Source: CAVRJC01 sp964505725
GTDB lineage: Bacteria > Actinomycetota > Acidimicrobiia > IMCC26256 > DASPTH01
Reading direction: 5' to 3'
DNA: 43,110 nt
Assembly: GCA_964505725.1 (NCBI GenBank)
Contig: CAZDJK010000057.1
Coordinates: 1-43,110 of the forward strand
Under the pieces are notes generated by a model, which had not been told where the DNA came from, did not search any database, and worked only from the letters and a program-made list of their open reading frames with translations. Positions within the stretch are counted from its first letter, which is position 1; every line of letters begins with the position of its first letter. The translations under genes were made by a program, and so were the position numbers. Below are positions 1 to 7,917 of the stretch, one piece after another.

Positions 1-206
1 ACCCCGGCCTTCAACGACGCGGGGCCTTCGGGGTTGCTGAAGCCGATCGACTGGCTCGTCTCGTCGGTGATGATCATCACCTTCACCGGCGGCGAGGACG
101 AGGTCGCGGCGCCCGCAGCAGTGGTCCCGTTCGCCAGGCCCGCACACGCCAGCGCGCCCAGCAGCACCCCGGCGGCCGCGCGCCGCCCCATCGAAAACCG
201 TTGCAT
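1..206 (-). CDS. ABC transporter substrate-binding protein, N-terminal part only (cut by window edge)
   Basis: Reading the minus strand from the ATG at 206 gives an open frame to the window edge (about 68 residues seen). It starts MQRFSMGRRAAAGVLLGALA, a typical export signal with a positively charged start and a hydrophobic core, followed by a low-complexity Ala/Thr/Ser linker. It then enters PVKVMIITDETSQS, which looks like the first beta strand of a type I periplasmic-binding fold (Peripla_BP_6 style). A purine-rich GGGGGAA lies just before the ATG. The gene is divergent from a LivF-type ATPase, which supports the role of solute-binding component of a branched-chain-amino-acid-type (HAAT) importer. 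A Cys in the signal region (ALAC) is not a clean lipobox. The ligand cannot be told, and the rest of the protein lies outside the window. Confidence 0.7.
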   Translation of the reverse strand, partial: MQRFSMGRRAAAGVLLGALACAGLANGTTAAGAATSSSPPVKVMIITDETSQSIGFSNPEGPASLKAG

Positions 207-229
207 GCTTCCCCCATTGGTACGTTGCG

Positions 230-244
230 ATCAACGCTGTTGAT
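230..244. promoter_or_regulatory. Palindromic operator, copy 1
   Basis: ATCAAC-GCT-GTTGAT is a perfect 6-bp inverted repeat with a 3-nt spacer, lying between the divergent substrate-binding protein and livF-like genes. It matches the motif found in the other three divergent intergenic regions of the first 18 kb. The size and symmetry suit a TetR-family dimer; the binding protein is inferred. Confidence 0.65.
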
Positions 245-246
245 GG

Positions 247-275
247 TTGTGGCGCAGGGTATCAGCAGCTACTTT
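247..275 (+). promoter_or_regulatory. Putative leaderless promoter of the livF-like gene
   Basis: TTGTGG (247-252), a 17-nt gap and TACTTT (270-275) lie 7 nt before the ATG at 283. There is no Shine-Dalgarno, so the transcript may begin at or next to the start codon. The palindrome at 230-244 ends just upstream of the -35 box. Confidence 0.45.
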
Positions 276-284
276 CCGTGTCAT
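256..284 (-). promoter_or_regulatory. Putative promoter of the substrate-binding protein gene
   Basis: On the minus strand ATGACA (284-279), a 17-nt gap and TACCCT (261-256) form a plausible -35/-10 pair. Transcription would start near 249, directly next to the palindrome at 230-244, so a repressor bound there would block early elongation. Seen by eye, not tested. Confidence 0.4.
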
Positions 285-999
285 GGCGGGCACCCCGGTA
301 CTCGAAGCACGAGGAATGTCGGCCGGGTACGGCCCCATCGCAGTGCTCCAGGAGGTCGACCTGCACGTCATGCCGGGTGAGGTGATCGCGCTCCTCGGGG
401 TCAACGGAGCGGGCAAGACCACCGCGGTGCGCGCGCTCGCGGGTGAGATCCCGTTGCTCGCCGGCGAGGTGCTCCTGAACGGCAAGGTCACGACCGCACC
501 GCTGCACCGCCGCGCCAAGGCCGGGCTGCGCCTGATCACCGAGGAGCGGTCGGTGTTCATGAACCTGTCGGGAGCCGACAACCTGCGTCTCGGTGGACAG
601 GAGCGGGCGAAGTGCCTCGAGCTGTTTCCCGAGCTCGAGCCGCTCCTCCGACGCAAGGTCGGTCTGTTGTCCGGCGGGGAGCAGCAGATCCTGACCCTCG
701 CGCGGGCGCTCGGCGCGGAACCGTCGGTGCTCCTTGCCGACGAGCTCTCGCTCGGGTTGGCGCCCCTCGTGATCCAACGTCTGCTGGCCGCGGTGCGTGC
801 CGCGGCCGATCGGGGCGCCGCGATCCTGCTGGTGGAACAGCACGTCCGCAACGCGTTGGCGGTCGCGGATCGCGCGTACGTGCTCAGCCATGGGCGCGTC
901 GTGCTGGAAGGCTCGACCACGGACCTGGCCGGTCGCCTCAGCGAGATCGAGGACACCTACCTGGCAACCTCGGCGCTACCAACGCAGCCGACGAGTTGA
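283..999 (+). CDS. livF: LivF-type ABC transporter ATP-binding protein
   Basis: This is the cytoplasmic ATPase of a HAAT-family importer, 238 residues, the usual LivF length. Walker A is GVNGAGKTT (residues 39-47), the ABC signature is LSGGE (129-133), Walker B with catalytic Glu is in LLADELSLG (D153/E154), and the switch His is in VEQH (H187). The segment LITEERSVF takes the place of the LivF VPEGR-VF region. I start at the ATG at 283 rather than an in-frame TTG at 247, because the added residues are not part of the fold and a -10-like box sits 7 nt before 283. No LivG, LivH or LivM partner lies downstream; they may be beyond the left edge with the substrate-binding gene. The palindrome upstream links uptake to the catabolic genes. 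The substrate could be an amino acid, urea, or an aromatic or short-chain compound. Confidence 0.88.
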   Translation: MAGTPVLEARGMSAGYGPIAVLQEVDLHVMPGEVIALLGVNGAGKTTAVRALAGEIPLLAGEVLLNGKVTTAPLHRRAKAGLRLITEERSVFMNLSGADNLRLGGQERAKCLELFPELEPLLRRKVGLLSGGEQQILTLARALGAEPSVLLADELSLGLAPLVIQRLLAAVRAAADRGAAILLVEQHVRNALAVADRAYVLSHGRVVLEGSTTDLAGRLSEIEDTYLATSALPTQPTS

Positions 1000-1042
1000 G
1001 CCGGCGCGCGCGCCGATCACGCACGCGTTCGATCGACAGCCG

Positions 1043-1048
1043 TAGTCT
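1043..1048 (+). promoter_or_regulatory. Putative -10 box of a leaderless TetR gene
   Basis: TAGTCT lies 6 nt before the ATG at 1055. No Shine-Dalgarno and no good -35 are visible. The same arrangement recurs before several other regulator and VOC genes in the window. Confidence 0.35.
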
Positions 1049-1054
1049 TGTCGA

Positions 1055-1645
1055 ATGGCAAAGCGTCCGCGACCGCGAGCAACACGGCCGCCGAAGCGCA
1101 GTGCGCGGCACAGCCCGCTGAGCGAGCAGGAGGTCGTCGCCGCCGCGCTGGAGATCATCGCGGAGCGCGGCGTGGATGGCCTGACCATGCGCGGGTTGTC
1201 CGACCACCTGGGCGTCGCCCTCGGCGCGACCTACAAGCACGTCCCGAACAAGCGCGTGCTCCTCGCGCTTGTCGCCGATGAGCTGTTCTCACGCGTCGAG
1301 GACACCGACCCCCAGGACGAGGAGTGGTTCGATCGCATGCACGCGCTGTTCGTACGCGTCTACGACACGTTCCGCGCGCATCCCGGGCTCGCCGAGCACG
1401 TGGCGCACTCCTCCCCCGGAGCCCGGCCTCCCCACCTGCGGAGCACGCTGGGGAAGATCCTCTCGGACGCCGGGTTCTCCGATGCTGAGGTCGACGATCT
1501 GATGAGCGCGCTCTTCTTCTACACAACCGGCGCGCTGTTGTCGGACGCTCCGACGGTCACCGGATCGGCGGGGACGTTCGCCGCGGGCCTCGACCTCCTG
1601 TTGCGGGGAGCGCAGGACGAGCTCCGGTCCGCCTCGAGCCGGTAG
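1055..1645 (+). CDS. TetR-family transcriptional regulator
   Basis: A 196-residue protein of usual TetR length. A basic tail (residues 1-20, rich in K/R) precedes the helix-turn-helix domain (about 24-70). The recognition part LTMRGLSDHLGVALGATYKH, with the typical G-x-TY-KH, ends in the KRVLLALVADELF helix that leads into the ligand domain. The C-terminal half is the usual variable helical ligand-binding and dimer region. It lies 55 nt after the livF-like gene and ends 4 nt before the convergent amidase. No palindrome of the shared type lies directly before it, so its own control may come through the livF operator if co-transcribed. It is the best candidate to bind the five palindromes in this half of the window. 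The effector is unknown. Confidence 0.9.
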   Translation: MAKRPRPRATRPPKRSARHSPLSEQEVVAAALEIIAERGVDGLTMRGLSDHLGVALGATYKHVPNKRVLLALVADELFSRVEDTDPQDEEWFDRMHALFVRVYDTFRAHPGLAEHVAHSSPGARPPHLRSTLGKILSDAGFSDAEVDDLMSALFFYTTGALLSDAPTVTGSAGTFAAGLDLLLRGAQDELRSASSR

Positions 1646-1649
1646 CGCA

Positions 1650-3059
1650 CTACGAAACCGGTGGACGTTCGTCGCGGGGGAACGCGGCCTGGAACGCCTG
1701 CGCGGCGCGCAGGACGAGATCGTCCGTTCCCGGCCATCCGACGATCTGCAGCCCGACCGGCAGCCCGTCGACGAAGCCGCATGGCACCGACACCGCGGGG
1801 AACCTCAGCCAGTTGAACATCGCGGTGTGCGACGTGTACGTCGGAGCGAAGTTCCCTCCCACGTAGGTGTGCCCGTCGGTCGTCCACGCCGCGTCCCACT
1901 CCTCGACCGAACGAGCAACGCGTTGTGCCGTGGGCGACAGCAGCAGGTCGTGCTCGCGGAAGACTTCCCGGAAGCGGTCCCAGTCGCGGCCGCGGAGCTC
2001 GAACGCCTGCTGGAGGTCCTCGGCCGATGGACCTGGGTGGCCCGGGATGGTCGGCCCGTACGCGGCCCCCGTGACCATCTGGGCGGGCGTCCAGTCCTCC
2101 CAGACCTCGCTCGTCGGGTCGACCATCGCACCGAGCTTCCGGAATCCCGAGGCGGCGTCGCGCACATGGTGGATGACCGCGGGGCTGTCCTCGGACGCGT
2201 ACACGGAGGCGTAGCCGAAGTCGTCGGTCCATGCGAACCGCATGCCGTCGACTCCCGCCTCGAGCCGGTCGAGCATGCCGGGGGCGTCGGTCTGGATGCA
2301 GAAGGGATCGCGCCCGTCGGGTCCCGCCATCACGTCGGTGACCAGCGCGGCGTCGCGCACGCTGCGCGCGAGCGGGCCGATCGTGGTGCCCATGGGCACC
2401 CTCGGCATGGCGTAGTCGACGTTCGGGAACAGGCCACCGGTCGGGTGCACGCCGACGACACCGCTGTACGCGGCCGGGAGGCGGGTCGAGCCGCCACCGT
2501 CGGAACCGATGGTGAACGGGAGCAGGCCGGCGGCGGCGGACGCGGCGCCACCCGAGCTCGACCATCCGGGAACCTTGCTCGTGTCCCACGGGTTGCGAGC
2601 TTCCTTGTCCCAGTTGAAGCCCTGGAAGACGCCGGGAGTGTCGCCCATGCCGCCACCACCGCCGGTCGCCATCATCGTGTTGGTGCCCACGAGGATGGCG
2701 CCCGCGCGCCGGAGGCGCTCGACACCGAAGTCGTCACGCGGCGCGATTGCAGATTCGGAGGGAGGGCCGGCAAACGCCAGCGCATAGCACGGCATGCCGG
2801 CGACCGCGATGTGCTCCTTCACCGCGGTCGGGATGCCATGCAACGGGCCGAGGTCGTCATCGTGGCGCGCGGCCGCTTCGGCTATCCGCGCCTGGTCGCG
2901 CGCGCCCGCATGATCGAGGTACGCGAACGCCTTCAGCTTCGGGTCGAGATCCTCGATGCGACCGAGGAAGTGGTCGACCACCTCGACCGGCGACACCTCG
3001 CCCTTCCCGATCAGCTCGCGGATCCGCCACGCCGGGGTCCAGGTCAGATCATCCGACAT
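1650..3059 (-). CDS. Amidase (amidase-signature family), copy 1
   Basis: A 469-residue amidase-signature hydrolase, cleaving amide or ester bonds through a Ser-cisSer-Lys triad. The triad is visible: K81 in AVKEHIAVAG, cis-Ser S168 in WSSSGG, and nucleophile S191 in SDGGGSTRLPA. Length and layout match full-length members such as acylamidases or 6-aminohexanoate-cyclic-dimer hydrolase-like proteins. There is no signal peptide, so it should be cytoplasmic. The start has a good AAGGAG 6 nt before the ATG. It is a clear paralogue of the amidase at 23814-25211, with the same N-terminal layout (TWxPA...IRxLIGKG) and the same triad spacing. It is divergent from an amidohydrolase, and both promoters share the palindrome at 3116-3130. 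It is not GatA, since no GatB or GatC is present. The substrate is unknown. Confidence 0.92.
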   Translation of the reverse strand: MSDDLTWTPAWRIRELIGKGEVSPVEVVDHFLGRIEDLDPKLKAFAYLDHAGARDQARIAEAAARHDDDLGPLHGIPTAVKEHIAVAGMPCYALAFAGPPSESAIAPRDDFGVERLRRAGAILVGTNTMMATGGGGGMGDTPGVFQGFNWDKEARNPWDTSKVPGWSSSGGAASAAAGLLPFTIGSDGGGSTRLPAAYSGVVGVHPTGGLFPNVDYAMPRVPMGTTIGPLARSVRDAALVTDVMAGPDGRDPFCIQTDAPGMLDRLEAGVDGMRFAWTDDFGYASVYASEDSPAVIHHVRDAASGFRKLGAMVDPTSEVWEDWTPAQMVTGAAYGPTIPGHPGPSAEDLQQAFELRGRDWDRFREVFREHDLLLSPTAQRVARSVEEWDAAWTTDGHTYVGGNFAPTYTSHTAMFNWLRFPAVSVPCGFVDGLPVGLQIVGWPGTDDLVLRAAQAFQAAFPRDERPPVS

Positions 3060-3090
3060 CGAAAGCTCCTTCGCCGGTTCGGGTCACAGG

Positions 3091-3120
3091 ATTGTGCAGC
3101 GACGGCGGGCGTGGCGTCAA
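3091..3120 (-). promoter_or_regulatory. Putative promoter of amidase copy 1
   Basis: Minus strand TTGACG (3120-3115), an 18-nt gap and CACAAT (3096-3091). The -35 box lies inside the palindrome at 3116-3130, so a bound repressor would cover it. Confidence 0.4.
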
Positions 3121-3130
3121 CAACGTTGAC
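3116..3130. promoter_or_regulatory. Palindromic operator, copy 2
   Basis: GTCAAC-AAC-GTTGAC has perfect 6-bp half-sites and a 3-nt spacer. Its two halves carry the -35 elements of two divergent promoters: TTGACA on plus (3126-3131) and TTGACG on minus (3120-3115). One bound dimer could silence both genes. Confidence 0.7.
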
Positions 3131-3154
3131 ACGATGACCGGCGGGCTCTACCGT
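3126..3154 (+). promoter_or_regulatory. Putative promoter of the amidohydrolase at 3193
   Basis: A consensus -35 TTGACA (3126-3131), an exact 17-nt gap and TACCGT (3149-3154). The -10 box is 38 nt before the ATG. The -35 overlaps the palindrome. Confidence 0.55.
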
Positions 3155-3192
3155 TGGGGCTGCCACCGCGTCTTCGTCCGTGAGGAGCCGGC

Positions 3193-4311
3193 ATGCCCGA
3201 GCGCATCATCTCCGCTGATTCGCACTTCGAGATCCCGTTCGACAAGGTCCTCGAGCACCTTCCCGAGCAGCACCGGGAGGCCGCCGTGGCGATGCGGGCG
3301 GGGCTCATGGAACGGATGATGAAGATGATGGGTGACGCGTCGGCCAAGCCGGCGCTGCGCAACAAGCCGAGCGGGTCGACACAGGCGCCCCCTGTCCCGC
3401 GGCCCGAGGGTCAGTCCTGGCCGGCCGAGGGGCGGCCGGGTGGTTCCGATCCGCACGCCCGGCTCGCCGACATGGACACCGACCAGGTCGACGCGGAGGT
3501 GCTCTACCTCAACTTCGGCGACGTCGACATGTTCTACCAACTCGACGACGATGGTTGCAGCGCAGGCTTCCACGCGTTCACGACCGCCGCGATCGAGGTC
3601 GCCTCGGTGAACCCCGACCGCCTGGTGCCGGTGTACCCGATCGCGCTGCACGACCTCGACTTCAGCATCAAGGAAGTGAACCGGATTGCCGGTGAAGGTG
3701 GACGGGCGGTGATGCTGCCGGCATACCCGACCGACTTCTCCCTCGCGCCCTACTGGGACGAGGTCTACGACCCGCTGTTCTCCACATTGGAGGACCTCGA
3801 GATCGCAGTGAGCCAGCACGTCAACGTGCGGCAGTCGAACGAGATCGGCACGTGGGACCCCACGCCGGCGCGTGCGATCATGCAGTCGCTGCCTCCGATC
3901 TTCATGGCCGAGCTGCTCGGGGGGTGGGTGCTGACCGGCATCTTCGACCGCCATCCCCGGTTGACCGTCGTGCTCGTCGAAGCCGGGCTCGGGTGGATCC
4001 CGTACTACCTGCAGCGGCTCGACAAGATGAAGGACCGCCACGGCTGGGAGAAGCGCGGCATGACCCTGCCGAAGCTGCCGAGCGAGTACTGGTACTCCAA
4101 CATGGCGGCGACGTTCGAGGAGGACGTCGTCGCGATGAAGCTGCTCGACGAGCTCGGCGTCGACAACGTGATGTGGGCGACGGACTACCCGCACCCCGAC
4201 AGCACCTGGCCGGAGTCCCAGCAGGTGATCCACGAGCACTTCGACGACATGCCGTCCGACGTGATGCGCAAGATGATCGGCGGCAACGCCGCCCGCATCT
4301 ACCGGCTGTAG
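3193..4311 (+). CDS. Amidohydrolase-2 family metal-dependent hydrolase or decarboxylase
   Basis: A 372-residue TIM-barrel protein of the amidohydrolase-2 group, which includes the ACMSD and gamma-resorcylate decarboxylase families as well as hydrolases. The first strand carries SADSHFEI (D9, H11, E13), a variant of the HxH metal site. The late barrel Asp is in ATDYPHPD (D331), followed by STWP and the usual C-terminal GGNAARIYRL. There is a GAGGAG-like site before the ATG and a good promoter 38 nt upstream. It is one of six members of this family in the window and the shortest of them. It ends 18 nt before the convergent PKD-hydrolase gene. Whether it hydrolyses, hydrates or decarboxylates cannot be read from sequence. 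Confidence 0.88.
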   Translation: MPERIISADSHFEIPFDKVLEHLPEQHREAAVAMRAGLMERMMKMMGDASAKPALRNKPSGSTQAPPVPRPEGQSWPAEGRPGGSDPHARLADMDTDQVDAEVLYLNFGDVDMFYQLDDDGCSAGFHAFTTAAIEVASVNPDRLVPVYPIALHDLDFSIKEVNRIAGEGGRAVMLPAYPTDFSLAPYWDEVYDPLFSTLEDLEIAVSQHVNVRQSNEIGTWDPTPARAIMQSLPPIFMAELLGGWVLTGIFDRHPRLTVVLVEAGLGWIPYYLQRLDKMKDRHGWEKRGMTLPKLPSEYWYSNMAATFEEDVVAMKLLDELGVDNVMWATDYPHPDSTWPESQQVIHEHFDDMPSDVMRKMIGGNAARIYRL

Positions 4312-4329
4312 CGCGAGGGGCGGCGAGAG

Positions 4330-6414
4330 TTACGACACGACGACGCGGGCCGAGGCAAGGTTCTCGAGCAACCGCGTGGTCGCGTTCACGTCGCCGTCGC
4401 GGTGCGACCGCACCCGCGCGGTGGCGAAGTAGCTGCCCGGCCGGTCGTAGGTGTGCGTCGTCGACAGCTTGACCGCGGTGTCGCCGCCCGAGGTTTCGTG
4501 GCGGAACGGGAACGTGCCCGAGCCGTCGAAGTCCCACTCGACCGAGACGATCGTGCCGCCTTCGGGTGGTGCCTCGGCGACCACCTCGAGGTGCACCGGG
4601 GCGCCCACTCCGACCTCGGTGCGCTCACCGCCGTCGGCGCTTACCGAGATGACGGGCTGCACGCCGCCGCGTTCGGCGGCGGTGGCAGGGAGCACGACCT
4701 GGCCGTCGACGTACTGGTAGGTCGTGCTCGCCGGCGCGATGCCGTCCTCGACCCAGCGGGCGAGGTCGAACAAGCCCTGCTCGATGATCGGCGTGTACTC
4801 GATGAGCCACGTGTTGGTCGCCCGGAGCGGCGACGACGGCAACATCGAGGAACCGATGTGCTCGGCGTTCTCCGTCCACTGGAGCCGGAACTTCTCCGCC
4901 GCGGCGGTCGCGCCCTGGCACTCGTTCACCGCGCCTTCGTAGATGATCCCCTGTGACGGCCAGAGCGAGCTGTCGTGGGTGTGGTGGATCCACAACAGCT
5001 TGCCGTCGTAGTGGCCGGTGTACGAGACGCCCATGAGCGGCGACATCAGCGGGACCGGGTGCTGCTCGTAGATCGGGATGCCGTTCACGCGGAGGGAGTC
5101 GAACTGCGCGTCCTCCATGATGTGGTGGCGACCGAAGTAGCAGAAGGCCAGGAACTTGCGGTTCTCGACGTGGATGTCGTCGCCGGCGCGCACGCCGTTG
5201 AACCGCTCGAGGTTCGCCTCGCCCTGCCCGTCGCACATGCAGAGGTCGCCGGCGTGGCCCATGCAGTACAGCTGGCGCCCCTTCGCCTCACCGCTCTCGA
5301 GGCGCATGCCCGCGCCCAGGCGGTATCCGTCGGGAAGGCCCTTCACCTCGATCGCGAAGTCCATGTCCATGCCCTCGGGGCCGGCCATGATCGCTCCCAT
5401 GGTGCGAAGCATGATGTACTCCTCCCCCGCGAACGCGGGGTCTTCGAGGAGCTCGCGCACGGTGACCACGCGCTCGACGGTGGTGGTGACGTCGATGAGG
5501 TCGGGCTCGACCGCTCCCGGAAGGTCGTGGCCGACATACCCCGGCTTGGTCCAGAAGTCGGTGAAGTAGGTGGGGTCCTGCTCCACGAGCGAGTCGGCGA
5601 TCGAGGTCCACAGCCAGATCTGACCCATGGGGTTGAAGATCATGAACTCGTCGCCGAAGGGGAAGCCCTGGCGGTAGAGCGAGGTGAGCTCCTCGCGCTC
5701 GTGTGACGTCAGGCCGGCGAACGGGTTGCCGCTCCCGCCCGGCTGCATCGCGTCGATGACCGCCTGCGACTTGTCGCGCAGCAGGCGCTGCACGTTGAAC
5801 ATGCTTGCGAAGCTCATGACCTGGGCGCCCTGGATGCGCTGGGTCGCGGGGAACGGTCGCACGTCGCCGCCGCCCATGAACGGCAGCGCGCCGTCCCAGA
5901 CGTCGGGTGCGTTCTCGAGACACAGCGGCGAACGCCTGCCGCCGCCGCTCCCGCCCCACACGTAGGAGTGGTGCGGCGCGGTCCCGTAGACCTGCGCGGC
6001 GACGTGCTTCGAGAACCGGCCGCTCTCGGCCGCGGCCCGCCAACCGTAGATGGTCGGGTCGTCGCCGCCCTTGGGATCGATGTCGTCGCCGATGTGGCCC
6101 ATGTTCGACTCGACCATGTAGCCACCGAGGCGCACGGTGAGCGCGAGCCCGCCGATCATCTCGCCCATCATCCCGCCGAAGGAGTCCTCGTGGCCGGCGT
6201 GCGCGCCCTCCAGCGGTTGGTACATCCGCCCGCGCCACTCGTCGGCCGGCGGGAAGTAGAACGTGAAGCGGGTGTCGCCGCCGTCGAACCCGCCGTGGAC
6301 GTGACGGTGCGGATACGGGGTCTCGCGCCATTCGTCGACGTCGACGTAGGGCGCGCCGAAGTAGGAGTCGGTGACCGTGTAGGAGGCGCAGTCGATCGGC
6401 GTCGGGTCGCTCAT
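4330..6414 (-). CDS. Tannase-like alpha/beta hydrolase with C-terminal PKD-like domain, paralogue 1
   Basis: A 694-residue protein; I cannot name a characterised relative. The first 580 or so residues look like an alpha/beta hydrolase of the tannase/feruloyl-esterase type. The nucleophile elbow is GGSGGGRRSP (S156), the likely acid is D481 in HHTHDSSLWP, and the likely base is H519 in TENAEHI. Residues about 587-694 form a PKD-like beta-sandwich, with WDFDGSG (627-633) and STTHTYDRPGSYFATARV (651-668). No signal peptide or membrane segment is visible, odd for a PKD protein. The ATG at 6414 has AGGAG 8 nt upstream; the frame stays open further upstream, but only as antisense to the next gene. 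Two paralogues of exactly the same length lie at 10987-13071 and 13711-15795. Probable role: an esterase or amidase step of the island (inference). Confidence 0.8.
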   Translation of the reverse strand: MSDPTPIDCASYTVTDSYFGAPYVDVDEWRETPYPHRHVHGGFDGGDTRFTFYFPPADEWRGRMYQPLEGAHAGHEDSFGGMMGEMIGGLALTVRLGGYMVESNMGHIGDDIDPKGGDDPTIYGWRAAAESGRFSKHVAAQVYGTAPHHSYVWGGSGGGRRSPLCLENAPDVWDGALPFMGGGDVRPFPATQRIQGAQVMSFASMFNVQRLLRDKSQAVIDAMQPGGSGNPFAGLTSHEREELTSLYRQGFPFGDEFMIFNPMGQIWLWTSIADSLVEQDPTYFTDFWTKPGYVGHDLPGAVEPDLIDVTTTVERVVTVRELLEDPAFAGEEYIMLRTMGAIMAGPEGMDMDFAIEVKGLPDGYRLGAGMRLESGEAKGRQLYCMGHAGDLCMCDGQGEANLERFNGVRAGDDIHVENRKFLAFCYFGRHHIMEDAQFDSLRVNGIPIYEQHPVPLMSPLMGVSYTGHYDGKLLWIHHTHDSSLWPSQGIIYEGAVNECQGATAAAEKFRLQWTENAEHIGSSMLPSSPLRATNTWLIEYTPIIEQGLFDLARWVEDGIAPASTTYQYVDGQVVLPATAAERGGVQPVISVSADGGERTEVGVGAPVHLEVVAEAPPEGGTIVSVEWDFDGSGTFPFRHETSGGDTAVKLSTTHTYDRPGSYFATARVRSHRDGDVNATTRLLENLASARVVVS

Positions 6415-6451
6415 GGATCCACTCCTGGGCGTCGGGTTCGGCGGGTCAGGG

Positions 6452-6480
6452 AACCTAGATGCGTTGCGCAGCGTAGTCAA
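6452..6480 (-). promoter_or_regulatory. Putative promoter of PKD-hydrolase paralogue 1
   Basis: Minus strand TTGACT (6480-6475), a 17-nt gap and TAGGTT (6457-6452). The -35 box overlaps the left half of the palindrome at 6476-6490. Confidence 0.5.
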
Positions 6481-6492
6481 CACCGTTACCCT
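6464..6492 (+). promoter_or_regulatory. Putative promoter of the tandem amidohydrolase operon
   Basis: TTGCGC (6464-6469), a 17-nt gap and TACCCT (6487-6492). The -10 overlaps the right half of the palindrome. It is divergent from and interleaved with the promoter of the PKD-hydrolase gene. Confidence 0.45.
6476..6490. promoter_or_regulatory. Palindromic operator, copy 3 (imperfect)
   Basis: GTCAAC-ACC-GTTACC: the left half is perfect, and the right half differs from GTTGAC at two of six positions. Position and spacing match the other copies. It overlaps the -35 of the minus promoter and the -10 of the plus promoter. Confidence 0.55.
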
Positions 6493-6525
6493 CCCTCCCG
6501 AGCCACGTTCTCGGAGGGAGCGGCC

Positions 6526-7917
6526 ATGGGCAATCTCCTCGTCTTCTCGGCCGACGGGCACATCGGCGCTCCGGTCGAGGCCTACCGCGAGCACTTCGAC
6601 CCCCAGTATCGCGACCAGGTCGACGGGCTGCTCGAGGAGAACGAGCGCTACATGGCGGTGGCCGGCAACCCGAGCCGGCCGAGCCCCGAAGCCCTGGCGA
6701 TCTTCGACCGGCGCGGCGCGCATGCCGATGGCGGGGAGTACGGCTGCTGGGACCTCGACGTCCGCCTGCGCGAGCTCGATGCGGAGGGCATCGCCGGCGA
6801 GCTCGTCCACGCCGGACATCAGAACGCCACGCTGCCGTTCTTCTCGATCGTGAACTCGCCGGTCGCGCCCGAGCTGCGCGCCGCGGGGCGGCGCGCCTAC
6901 CACCGCTGGGCAGCGGAGTTCATGGCCGGTGCCGGCGGTCGCCTCGTCGGTGTCGCGGATCCCGGACCGTGCCACGACATGGACGAGACGGTGCAGGAGC
7001 TTTTGTGGGCATCCGAGCACGGGTTCGTGTCGGTGGGAGTGCCCGGCACCACCGCAGACGCTGACCTCCCCCCCTTGTACGACCGGCACTTCGAGCCATT
7101 CTTCGCCGCGTGCGAGGAGTTGGGGCTCGTGCTCTCGGTGCACGCAGGGTTCGGGTTGCCCCAAGGCGTGTTCTTCGAGTTCCACACCAAGGTGCAGGAG
7201 ATGATGGGCGGTCACTCCGACCTCGTGCGAGACCCCGACCAGGCGCTGGAGATCCTCGCCGAGGCGATGGGCAACGCGGAGGACTCGCCGCTCGCGCTCG
7301 ACATTACGTCGCGCCGCCCGCTCTGGCTGCTGATGACCGGCGGCGTGTTCGACCGGCACCCACGCCTGAAGCTCGCGCTCACCGAGGTGCGCGCCGACTG
7401 GGTCCCCTCGACGCTCGCGCACCTCGACGCGCGCGTCGCGGCGACCGACGTGCAGCTCGAACTGAGGCCGAGCGAGTACTACCGGCGGCACGTCGTCGTC
7501 GCGCCGTCCTCCATCCACCGCGCCGAGGTCGAGATGCGCCACGAGATCGGGATCGACCAATTGCTCTTCGGGACGGACTACCCGCATCCCGAGGGCACGT
7601 GGCCGAACACGCGCGACTGGATCCGGACCGCCCTGGCCGGCGTACCCGAGGCCGAAGCACGCAAGATCCTGGGCGAGAACGCCGTCGCAGCCTACGGCCT
7701 GGACGGCGCGCTCCTCGACGAGGTCGCGTCGCGAATCGGCCCGTCGGTGGAGCTGCTCGCCGACGGGGAGGCCGACGACGAGCTGGTCGGCCACTTCGAC
7801 CAGCGCGCCGCGTACCGTCGCGCGGCCGAAGTGGTTGACACCACCGCTATTGACGCGGTGCTCGACGCCGACCTGGTCGGCGTCGGCCCGCTGAGAGGAG
7901 AACCGTGGACCGTCTGA
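6526..7917 (+). CDS. Amidohydrolase-2 family protein, tandem copy A
   Basis: A 463-residue amidohydrolase-2 protein. Metal-site elements are SADGHIGAP (D10, H12), VLSVHAGFG (H206), GVFDRHPRLKL and GTDYPHPEGTWP (D351). The C-terminal 75 residues after ILGENAVAAYGLD are longer than in the minimal family. GGAGGG precedes the ATG; the frame is open far upstream, but that part is only antisense of the PKD-hydrolase gene. The next gene begins 13 nt before this one ends and encodes a same-length paralogue that aligns along the whole protein, so this is a tandem duplication. First gene of a plus-strand run to about 13.7 kb (two amidohydrolases, DUF35, thiolase-like, PKD hydrolase 2, SnoaL-like). The reaction is unknown. 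Confidence 0.88.
   Translation: MGNLLVFSADGHIGAPVEAYREHFDPQYRDQVDGLLEENERYMAVAGNPSRPSPEALAIFDRRGAHADGGEYGCWDLDVRLRELDAEGIAGELVHAGHQNATLPFFSIVNSPVAPELRAAGRRAYHRWAAEFMAGAGGRLVGVADPGPCHDMDETVQELLWASEHGFVSVGVPGTTADADLPPLYDRHFEPFFAACEELGLVLSVHAGFGLPQGVFFEFHTKVQEMMGGHSDLVRDPDQALEILAEAMGNAEDSPLALDITSRRPLWLLMTGGVFDRHPRLKLALTEVRADWVPSTLAHLDARVAATDVQLELRPSEYYRRHVVVAPSSIHRAEVEMRHEIGIDQLLFGTDYPHPEGTWPNTRDWIRTALAGVPEAEARKILGENAVAAYGLDGALLDEVASRIGPSVELLADGEADDELVGHFDQRAAYRRAAEVVDTTAIDAVLDADLVGVGPLRGEPWTV

Noticed and set aside
262..956. Two long minus-strand frames opposite the livF-like gene
   Set aside because: The plus-strand protein has all ABC ATPase motifs; the antisense translations are low-complexity and have no homology pattern.
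6415..7794. N-terminal extension of PKD-hydrolase paralogue 1 to over 1100 residues
   Set aside because: The added part is antisense of the amidohydrolase at 6526; the ATG at 6414 has a good AGGAG and matches the 694-residue length of both paralogues.
7833..7853. TTGAC-like repeats near 7833-7853 resembling the operator
   Set aside because: They lie in coding sequence (VVDTTAIDAV) and do not form the 15-bp palindrome.
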